Positions 1-8,523 of a stretch of DNA of 64,000 bases are shown piece by piece (the stretch's first letter is position 1; each line of letters begins with the position of its first letter). Under the pieces are notes generated by a model. It was not told the origin of the DNA. It did no database searches and saw only the letters and a program-made list of their open reading frames with translations. The translations under genes and the position numbers were made by a program. Source of the DNA: Punica granatum (lineage: Eukaryota > Streptophyta > Magnoliopsida > Myrtales > Lythraceae); NCBI RefSeq assembly GCF_007655135.1, contig NC_045129.1, forward strand, positions 15,288,274 through 15,352,273. Direction: 5' to 3'.

Positions 1-20
1 ATATTAAGCCAATAATTATT

Positions 21-54
<34 letters not shown>

Positions 55-1138
55 CTCTTATAAATGGCAACATGCCTCTTTAAATTATTTGGAATATAGT
101 GATATAGTGATGTATATAGTAATTTTAAAGTAGAAAATAGAAATATACTCCTCTAAGTAAACTATTTAGAGTATAAGTTTACATAATTAAGAATTGATCC
201 ATATGACTACATAAAGACATGCAAATTATTTCCTTATAATAATAAAAATTCTCTACATATTAAAATATGTCAACTACAATAATTAATTTTCAATAAATAC
301 TAGACATGAGCTCGTGTGATGCCGCGAGTCTCCAAAAAAGTTCTTAATCAACAATAATTTCATATGATCAAAGTGTGAGCAATGATTTGTAATATTGAAA
401 ATTATAAAATATTAACAAATTAATATGGCATGACTTATTTTAAAATTGGCATAGTACCTTAAATTTGAGATTCTTATTGTGATGTATATATAGTAGTAGA
501 GAAACAAATAAAGAGAGAAACTTAATCAAGTGATATGATAAGAAAAGTATATAAAGGTTTTATATGAAATATTAAAAAATAGTGATTATATAGTATTTAT
601 ATATAGAAAGGAGAATTATATATATGTTAAGAGTTTTAATTAATTTTATAAAATTGAAAATATTAATTCTTATATATAGATGTATAACTTTACCATATCT
701 ATTTGTATTGCATTGACCATATTTATTAGCATATAATTCTAGCTAATTCCTCTGCATTAAGTATTTAACATTTTTTTTATATTGCACTATTATAGCTTGT
801 CCTTATAACAATACATTTCATTTGATCCCAATTACTTTTGACACATAATATCGTGTTAGGATGTATTCAAATATTATGAGAATTCTTTTATTTAGCAATA
901 AAGAACAAAAGAATATATGGGTGCATTGTACTGTTGAACATATTAACCATATATAATAATACAACAAATTTATAAATACAAAATATTATCATTATTGTAA
1001 TTTTATTAAGTAAAAACTTGATTGAAAATTCTAATAGTAACCTTGTCTTGAAAAGTATACATTACCGTGGGAGAAAAGATCAAATCTATCCTAATAGTAT
1101 ATGGAATTAATATAAAAAACGTAAATGCATAATAAATA
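1..1138. other. AT-rich intergenic DNA without a gene
   Basis: No open reading frame of believable composition is present. The stretch opens with an AT dinucleotide microsatellite (about 27-52). Near 300-328 it has a Helitron-like terminus, listed separately. The rest is AT-rich DNA with no repeat structure that I could resolve. Confidence 0.6.
300..328 (-). mobile_element. Helitron-like 3' terminus
   Basis: Read on the minus strand, a GC-rich hairpin (positions 311-328, arms CTCGTG and CGCGAG with one G-T wobble) is followed about 7 bases later by CTAG and then T. This hairpin plus CTAG|T layout is the usual 3' end of plant Helitrons. A better copy lies at 50752-50780. The 5' end was not found, so the extent of the element is unknown. 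Confidence 0.35.
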
Positions 1139-1551
1139 GGGTAAATTGCATTGGTGGTCCAAAAAATTTTACAAATGTTTTGGTACAAAAAGTTTTTTTT
1201 GCTACTTAATGGTACAAAATGTTTCAAAGTTGTTTCAGTATAGTACAAACCATCATCTCGCATCAAACCATGCTTTACAAGACTGTAAATTTTGCACAAT
1301 CATATAACTTACATAAAACATTTTGTACTATTAAGTTACAACTTCAAAACATTTTGCACCATCATGTAATGTCCCACAAAAATCGGTTTTGCACCATCAA
1401 TGTCGACTTAACGGCGTCAATAGCGAGATGACGGTTTGTATTATATTGAAACAATTTTGAAACATTTTGTACCATCAAGTAGCAAAAAAAACTTTTTGTA
1501 CCATATTGAAATATTTGTAAAACTTTTTGAACCACCAGTGGTAATTTACTT
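1139..1551. mobile_element. Mutator-like foldback MITE, copy 1
   Basis: The element starts GGGTAAATTGCA and ends with the inverted counterpart (reverse complement AAGTAAATTACC). The inverted arms run through most of its 413 bp and contain the phrases GGTACAAAAAGTTTTTT and CAAAATGTTTCAAAGTTG. A perfect 9-bp target-site duplication, TAATAAATA, lies at 1130-1138 and 1552-1560. Two relatives are at 23242-23666 and 24298-24723. It has no coding capacity. The 9-bp duplication and long inverted ends point to the Mutator superfamily. Confidence 0.8.
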
Positions 1552-1934
1552 TAATAAATAAATAAAAACTTATTTGAAAAAATCTTAAATGAATCATCCT
1601 AAAAACCATAACTGATGACCTCATTAATTTTAAGTGATCTTCAAAAATTCATTTAAAGCATGTCATGATCACGACCAAATCAATACCGAAGCTAGGATTG
1701 TCAATAGACTGGTGTAACCATGTATTCCATCGAGAAAAAGAATTAGGAGGTTTTCTACGTCATGATATAAGCTACTAAATTGATGGCGACTTGAAATAAA
1801 ACTTTTATATTTAAGTAGAAAATTTTATTTAAAAAATAAAAAAATTATATATACAAAATATATATAAGAATATGTATATATATTTTAAATAATGTCTGTA
1901 TCTATATATTATTTATTAGAAAATGTATATAATA

Positions 1935-2078
1935 ATATGTACATACATATACTTAAAAAGATATTATATAATAATACACATAATCCTTGTAATTATAAAC
2001 TATTTATATAGAGCAAAACAAAATGAAAAAAAAGTAAAAATTGATAGGTTGACATGTTTCCACCTCTATATTAGAAAA
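1935..2078 (+). repeat. Direct repeat flanking the large foldback, left copy
   Basis: About 140 bp containing CATATACTTAA, AGATATTATAT, CAAAACA and TTGATAGGTTGA, ending CCACCTC. The same order of words recurs in direct orientation at about 3622-3762, on the far side of the foldback structure. The copies are diverged (roughly 75-80% by eye). Confidence 0.6.
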
Positions 2079-2089
2079 TGTATATGAAA

Positions 2090-3615
2090 AAATAGAGTAA
2101 ATTAACAATTTTGTTAATGACTTATACAAATTGCATCAATCGGGTCATTGAAAAAAATATTACATAAATTCGATTTCAAGTCATATCAATTTCGTTCTTG
2201 GTCACATCAATTTCGTTCCTAGTCACATCAATTTAATCCTTAGACACATCAATTTAGTCATTGGTTACATCAATTTAATCGCTAGGCATATCAATTTCAT
2301 CATTGGTCACATTAATTTGGTCATTAGTCACATCAATTTGGTCACGGGTGACATCATTTAGTTCCACTATTTGGTCATATCAATTCAATTCTTGCTTGGT
2401 CACAACATTTTGATTCTTGTCAACATCAATTCTTTACATTAAAAAAGTCCCTCTAATCTTTCCTTCCTTTTTACTACTATTATCTCCGAGCCAATTTTGG
2501 AGCATTCGTTCCATTGCTTGGACCTCCAATTCTCGGGTTCTTAGTGTCTATGGAAAGCTTATACATAGCACTATACTTATAATCAAGTTTCAAGCCAAAA
2601 AGCAAAGAAAGTTAGAAAAATACGGTTGAAATTCGGTTTTCACTCATAGGGTCGAAATTTCGAAGAGTGATATCTCTTAAACCATGCAATGAAATTACAA
2701 ACCGTCAAGCATTATAGCTTCTTTACAATATAAAGAATCTGTCTATATAAATTTTTGGACTAATATTGACTCTATAAGAATTTGCCATTCATGACTCAAT
2801 AAGCTTTCTATCTAAAACATGGGAATAAATTCTTATAGAGTCAATATTGATCGAAAAAAATTAGATAGACAGATTCCACATATTGTAAGGAACCCACAAC
2901 ACTTGACGACTCATAATTTTCTTGCACAGTTTGAGACTCAAAAGCTTTCTTTCTAAAACACATGATAAATTCTTATATAGTCAATATTGGTCCAAATATT
3001 TTATATAGAAAGATTCCTCATATAATAAGGAAGTTATAGCATTTGATGGCTCGTAATTTCGTTACACGGTTTGAGAGATATCGCTCTTCAAAATTTATGC
3101 CTTATGAAACTAAATTTCAACCGCATTTTTCTAACTTGTTTCTTTATTTTTTGGCTCGAAACTTGATAATAAATAGTACTACTATGTATAAGTTTTTTAT
3201 AGCCACCAAAAATAAGAGAATTGGAGGTCCGAGCAATGAGAACGAATGATTCAAAGTTGGTTTGGAGACAAAAGTAGGTAAAAGGAAGGAAAGACCATAA
3301 AGACTTTTTTGATGTAAAAAATTTATGTTGACAAGGACCAAAATGACGTGATTAAGCAATAACTGAATTGATGTGACCAAACAGAGTGACTAAATTGATG
3401 TGATCAGAGACTAAATTGATGTGATCAAGAACCAAATTGATGTGACCAAAGACGAAATTTATGTACTCCCACTAATTGATGCGACCAAGGATTAAATTAA
3501 TGTGATTAGAGATCAAATTGATGTGAGCAGGGTGGGATCAAATTGATGTAACATTTTTCTCAAAAACCCGGTTGGTGCAACTTAAATAAATTATGGACGA
3601 AATTGATGAAGTCTA
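2090..3615. mobile_element. Large foldback element with minisatellite arms
   Basis: The left arm (about 2090-2790) and right arm (about 2985-3615) are inverted copies of one another. Each arm holds an array of roughly 21-bp units around CACATCAATTTRGTC, then a non-repetitive block containing CTTTCCTTCC, TTGGACCTCCAATTCTC and GGCTCGAAACTTGAT (or their inverse). The centre (about 2700-3040) holds shorter units in alternating orientation around TCAATATTG and AAGCTTTCTTTC. There is no coding capacity. Transcription across it would give a long imperfect hairpin RNA. The exact ends and the superfamily are uncertain. Confidence 0.7.
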
Positions 3616-3621
3616 AAAAAA

Positions 3622-3762
3622 ATATGTATATTCATATACTTAATAAGATATTATATATATGAGCCTTGCAATAATATATTATTTATATAAAACAAAACAG
3701 AATAAAATAAAAAAAGCAAGATTTGATAGGTTGATATGTGCCACCTCGATTTAGTTTTATTT
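3622..3762 (+). repeat. Direct repeat flanking the large foldback, right copy
   Basis: The partner of the repeat at 1935-2078, in the same orientation. Together they bracket the foldback, either as a very long duplication made at insertion or as an outer part of the element. Confidence 0.6.
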
Positions 3763-4379
3763 AGGAAAAATAGCACCATAAGCACAATTTTTACCATATT
3801 TTCACTTTCTAAAACATTTAACCATTCTCATGGAGAGCAGTCGAACTTCCTTTCCAGAGTTTATGAGGCACAAGTAAACAAGATTAAGCAACGATCTGAC
3901 AAAAACATGAAATTTTATTCGTATGTAGATCAAACTTGAATATCCATAACCGGAGGCGAGTGATCAGTTGAATGTCATCTACCAATGTTTCACTACATCA
4001 ACCAATCAAGATGTGCAAATCTTCAAACTAACCATGTCGGATTGAATATGCTCTTGAAAGAATAGTTTAATCGGGAAGGCAAAGTTTTTCATGAAATTAA
4101 TTACTTAAAAGATAGGTGTTACATGTCCAATAAAATCGATGACTGATCTTCAGCACCCCACTGTAGATTCAGTATGATCTAAACGGTCACAAATTTCTAG
4201 ATTTTCTAAATCCCAAGTAAACTATGACCCAGTAATTAGGTGTAAATACAAACCGTGCAGTAGTTATTCCCCTTAGGGTGTTAGTTTATGTAGATGTGCA
4301 ACGTGCTGATTTCAGCGAACATAAATTCAGTTAATTGCACACAACACTTTGGTTTTAGATTATTGTTAAGTTAATAATA
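3763..4379. other. Intergenic, 3' flank of the 144-residue protein gene
   Basis: No gene-like reading frame. This presumably holds the 3' untranslated region and terminator of the minus-strand gene that ends at 4380. I see no recognisable repeat. Confidence 0.5.
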
Positions 4380-4814
4380 TCACTCAATATCATACCCTTT
4401 CTCTTGAAGCTCCTGAATGACCTCGTTCCTCATCCTGAACCACAGCTTCTGAGCTTCCTGCTCAAACTTCTTGGTCTGCAGCTCTTTCTGATAGTTGTAC
4501 GCGTCCTTGTCCGACTCCACGGACCCCTTAGGCCCGATGGCCGTGCCAATCATACCCCCTTTGGCGATGAACTCTTCCATGGCTTCTTTATCACCAGGGG
4601 ATGGAAACTCTCTCCGCTCGTAGAGATGGGCGAGCTCTTTCTCTTCCTTAGGCCGGGGCTTCAGCGTCCACCACCCAAGTGGGGACGTCTCGTTGTAGAG
4701 CCACACAGCCCCGATGATGGTGTAAGTGCAGAGCAGGGCCTTGCCTATTTGCTTCCAGAAGTAGCGGTCTTCTCTCCCCATCCCTATCTTGCTTAGAATC
4801 TTCTCTGCATCCAT
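4380..4814 (-). CDS. Unnamed plant single-span membrane protein, 144 residues
   Basis: An uninterrupted frame starts MDAEKILSKIGMGRED and ends KGYDIE. One hydrophobic segment (about residues 22-40, KALLCTYTIIGAVWLY) follows a charged N-terminus. The rest is hydrophilic, with a WW-containing juxtamembrane stretch (about residues 41-56), a charged region LAHLYERREF, a glycine-rich centre and a Glu/Gln/Lys-rich C-terminal helix. The composition and single span fit a small subunit of an organellar inner membrane, and I believe it belongs to a conserved plant family. I cannot name it or its function. The 5' leader is probably split by two introns (exons near 6458-6600 and 5852-6040, acceptor at 4834/4835). 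A start at 5885 would splice in frame and add 18 residues. I kept the MDAEK start because the frame from it is ungapped and reads as a natural N-terminus. Confidence 0.85.
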   Translation of the reverse strand: MDAEKILSKIGMGREDRYFWKQIGKALLCTYTIIGAVWLYNETSPLGWWTLKPRPKEEKELAHLYERREFPSPGDKEAMEEFIAKGGMIGTAIGPKGSVESDKDAYNYQKELQTKKFEQEAQKLWFRMRNEVIQELQEKGYDIE

Positions 4815-5851
4815 TGACTTTATATATGCAATGCCTAAAATGTGGAATCAAATCATTATACTTCAACTCCTCCAGGAAAGTACTGATAATCACCAGAAAT
4901 TTCCATATCCAACTAAAGACACCAAGACCATCTCAAACTCGCAAGACAAGCAACAAATTTGTCATGAATCAGGGATGTGAAGTGGGACACTATCAAGATC
5001 CTGGTCCAGCTAGTAGAGGAAAATCTAAGGATGGGTAACATCGGGAAATTTTGTTGAAAAGATAATCAGCAAAGATGGATTTTAATCAGGAAATAAATAC
5101 TGCAAAACATAATTTTATTTGGTGAAAATGAATGCCCTTAGATAGGCTTATATCCAACTAATGGAAGACTCAGCAACAAATCCCACTACCCCTATGACTA
5201 CTAATAATGTTAACTAACCCAAGGGCTCGGTAATCACCTTCCACCGCTTTCTCCATGACCAAGAATAGGAATGAGCAAATCAAATGATTAAAAATATCAA
5301 TTAAAGACTAAGTAAAAAACTCGATCACCAACTAAATGACAAAAGGCAAATTGCAAAAGATTTGGTCAAGCCTCAGACCAAGGGCTGGTGTAGCAATTTG
5401 AACAAATTTCACCATGTGAAAGGAAGAAAAGTTGACAAACATTCATTGAGGTAACAAAGTTTTATATGATCATACCATAAGAAAACAAAAAAGGGAAGAG
5501 AGTTGGGAATGGCGATTCGATAAATATAATCGAGAAGTTAAGCTGAAGGAGATGACAAGCCTATCCATGGTCTTAGTCACTAAAGGATGTGAGCACCATG
5601 AACAATTGCAATGCCACAGCAATCAATGCTCTGAAACAAAAATGTCCCTAGTTCAAACAGGAAGCTCGGATAAAAAAGCACTCTGGCTACCGCAGAAGAA
5701 TGAGTTCTCATTCAGATATTTCATTGGAAAAGTAGCATGCGACCAGACATCGGATCCTGCTGGGATGAAAACAGCAGATATCCTTTGAAAAATTTATTCT
5801 TCATAGCTGCATAAATACATTCCAGACTGAACAATGACCGAGCCAACTTAC
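4815..5851 (-). other. Inferred leader intron of the 144-residue protein gene
   Basis: On the minus strand this lies between a GTAAGT donor at 5851/5850 and an acceptor ending TTTTAG at 4835. It contains no gene-like frame. About 112 bp at 5110-5225 recur in the same orientation at about 11786-11905. Confidence 0.5.
5110..5225 (+). repeat. Dispersed repeat, copy A
   Basis: Contains GGTGAAAATGAATGCC, CTAATGGAAGACT and CTACCCCTATGACTA. The same order occurs at 11786-11905 with roughly 85% identity by eye. It is either a local duplication or a low-copy repeat. Confidence 0.7.
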
Positions 5852-6600
5852 CAGTTTTGGCCTCTTGAAATCGTTTGCGAACCATCGGAGACAGGAAGTT
5901 GAAGCGTAGAGCTCTGTTGCAAGAAAACGCGACTCTGGATGAGATCAGGATGCCGAGGGGCTAAAGCCTGAACTGAGGCAAAGAAGAGGAGATTGCACCA
6001 AGAAAGAATCGTCTCCACACAACACTGGGGAAGATTCTTCCTGCAGTTCCAATTGCAGTTGGGGTGTCAAGTTAATCTTACATTATCATGAATCATGATA
6101 AAAAGGGGCTCACGGCAAATTTGGCTCGTTTTCGCCCATATCATGGATACTGGTTCTGAAGAATTAGGAGCGCAATCAGACCGCCTCAAATTCAACTAAA
6201 GGACCCAATTCTGTTCCCAATTTCCTACCTAGAAAAGCTAATTTCCCTCGAAACCTCCAATAACCCCAGATAATATAGGTATGGAGCAATGGAATGAAAC
6301 TGCTAGAGATCTCACTCATGAATTATTCGCCATTAATCTCAAGGAATGAATCTATGGAATGACTAGGTAACAGCTGCAAATCCATTGCGATTCGGTCATC
6401 AAGCATCGAGATGGTTCAGCTATGAATGAAACCCAAAACAAAATCGAAGTCAAGTACCTTTCTTTCTTCACTCAGATGGCCGGCCGAGCAGAGGTCGTGG
6501 AGGTTGAGCGAGGAAGCAAAGCTTGGGATGGAATGGCGCAGGCAAGCAAACAGCAACCGCAGAGAGCAAGAGACTGACACGGAGGAGAAAGCCGCCCGGG
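5852..6600 (-). promoter_or_regulatory. Promoter, leader exons and leader intron homologous to SRP9
   Basis: On the minus strand, a CT-rich probable start region and leader exon (about 6595-6458, donor AAG|GTAC) is followed by an intron to CTGCAG (acceptor at 6041-6043). A second leader exon spans 6040-5852 with donor CTG|GTAAGT. From about 6590 to 5996 the sequence aligns with the SRP9 leader at about 17115-17603. Shared words include GGTTTCATTCATA, GAATCGCAATG, CCATAGATTCATTC, TTGAATTTGAGGCGGTC, GATTAACTTGA and TTCTTTCTTGGTG. No SRP9 coding sequence follows. Next comes the 144-residue protein gene, for which this is the likely leader. Confidence 0.65.
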
Positions 6601-6627
6601 CGGGGGGGCTTGTAGTGTTATTATTAT

Positions 6628-7188
6628 GGGAAAACTCCAACACATATCACTGGTTGAAGATTAGTATTATAATGCATTATATTTTAAAAAATTAACATGG
6701 TGAATCAAAAAAAATTTAAAAATTTTCACGGTGCACCGTATCGTTATTCTTTTGTCCAAAATGGGATTGAATAGTGACGTTACAATATTTTCAAGGTCAT
6801 TATTATACAAAATAAAACTTGAGGGTCTTAAATCAAATAAAAAAATGTAAAAGAAAAATAAAATAAAGGGGCTGGCTGGCGACCCCAATCGGGGGGTTGA
6901 TTGCCGGCGGGGGTGTCGGGTGGCCGGCGGCGGCCCCCGATCAGCCCCTTCGCTTTTTTTTTTACATTTTACATTTTATTTCGTTTAAATCCCTCAAGTT
7001 TTATTTTGTGCAATAATATCTCTGAAAATATTGTAACGTCACCATTCAATCCCATTTTGGACGGAAGAGTAACGATATGATGCACGGTGAAAATTTTTAA
7101 AATTTTCTTGATGTACCATGTTAATTTTTCGAAATATGATGCATCGTGATACTTGTTTTCAAACTGTGATATACTGTGTTATTTTCCC
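6628..7188. mobile_element. Foldback MITE with GC-rich centre
   Basis: The ends are GGGAAAACTCC on the left and TTTTCCC on the right. The inverted arms (about 6628-6895 and 6940-7188) match for most of their length, including TTAACATGGT, AATTTTCACGGTGCA and AATGGGATTGAAT. The loop is unusually GC-rich (GGCCGGCGGCGGCCCC type). The 9-bp duplication TATTATTAT lies at 6619-6627 and 7189-7197, but the surrounding DNA is itself ATT-rich, so the duplication is less diagnostic. Confidence 0.75.
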
Positions 7189-7232
7189 TATTATTATTGT
7201 TGTTGTTATTGTTATTATGGTTGTTATTATTA

Positions 7233-7524
7233 GGGGTATTTACCTAAAATGGCCCATGATTTGTCCGTTTTGTCAAATCTATCTCGGCGTTATCTTTTCC
7301 GTCAACATCTAACGGCCGTGCTGACGTAGCACCTACGTGGCAAGTGTGGCCCACTATCTCTCCATTTGCCACGTCAGCACGGTCGTTAGGTGTTGACGGA
7401 AAAAATAACGTCGGGATAAATTTGATGCAAAAAGTAAACCATGTAATAGATTTGACAAAAAAAAAGAGCATAGGATAGATTTGACAAAACGGACAAACCA
7501 TGGGTCATTTTAGGTAAAAATCCC
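7233..7524. mobile_element. Foldback MITE inside a TTA repeat
   Basis: The 292-bp element starts GGGGTATTTACC and ends GGTAAAAATCCC, with long inverted arms sharing TTTGTCCGTTTTGTCAAATC and a central inversion around GCCACGTCAGCACG. The 9-bp flank TTATTATTA occurs on both sides (7224-7232, 7525-7533), though within TTA-repeat DNA. Confidence 0.75.
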
Positions 7525-7586
<62 letters not shown>

Positions 7587-7656
7587 GTTATTGTTCTTAT
7601 TGTTATTATCGTTATTATTTTAGTTATTATTGTGATTATTGTTATTGTTATTATTA
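7525..7656 (+). repeat. TTA trinucleotide microsatellite
   Basis: About 20 pure TTA units are followed by a degenerate tail of TTGTTATTG and similar. Frames across it on the minus strand are runs of isoleucine and are not genes. Confidence 0.95.
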
Positions 7657-7977
7657 CAAAATTTTTGGGGAGAATGGAATGGATATTGTAAGACAAATTA
7701 ATATTAATATACGGAATAACATGATTATTAAAGTAAGGGTAATTTACGGTGTCCATCCGTTTGGTAAGCTATGGTCCCGGTAATAAGGCCTAAGGAGAGA
7801 CAGTGAGACCATTGGTCAGTAATGTTCCTGGAAAGCACTTAAGATTAACCATACTCTCTTTAATACGTCACAATATTTTGTAAAAAAGAATTAAGATGTC
7901 TTCATTATTCGAGAAACTCTATCGTCGAAAATCTAGTTCTACTTAGATACTAGTAGCAATTCTACAAAAGATAAGGG

Positions 7978-8294
7978 CCCACTTGGTACAGTGGAATGTA
8001 ATGGAATGAGTTTTGTAGAATGAAATATAACATATATGGAAGAAAATGGTAATTTTTGGGTTGATATACGACAAATGATGAAAAATAACAATAACCTTAC
8101 CCCTTTTGCATTTTGTTACTTAAATTTGCAGAATTGATGGAATGTAAATTCCTTAACTTTTTTGAAGAATTGTTTAGTCGAAAACAATTGCTCATTCGAG
8201 TGGCATGATCATTTCAACTTTTACAAGTCCAACTTTATAATGAAATGGAGTGCAAGGAGAGATCAATTCCATTTCATTCCATCTACCAAACATG
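7978..8294. mobile_element. MITE with 9-bp target duplication
   Basis: The left end CCCACTTGGTACAGTGGAATG is matched by the inverted right end CATGTTTGGTAGATGGAATG. AGATAAGGG is duplicated at 7969-7977 and 8295-8303. Length is 317 bp. It has no coding content. The superfamily is not certain (9-bp duplication, Mutator-like). Confidence 0.75.
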
Positions 8295-8523
8295 AGATAA
8301 GGGATTTCCATATTTTGGTGACGACACTTTTGCCCTGGCCAGCCTCTGATGGTAGTAAATGATTTTACCATATATCCAAGCAAAACAAAGCAGCATTACC
8401 AACTGAATTATCCAACAGAACTTAAAAATGCCCAAGATAATGTTTTTGACAGCACAAATATGAAGCTCTGCATGTATGTTCAATGCAATAAAATGCCAAA
8501 CTAGACTAGAAAACAGAAGCCTA

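Noticed and set aside
4404..4796. 130-residue frame on the plus strand
   Set aside because: Antisense shadow of the 144-residue protein gene.
7505..7756. Poly-isoleucine frame on the minus strand
   Set aside because: It is the translation of a TTA microsatellite.
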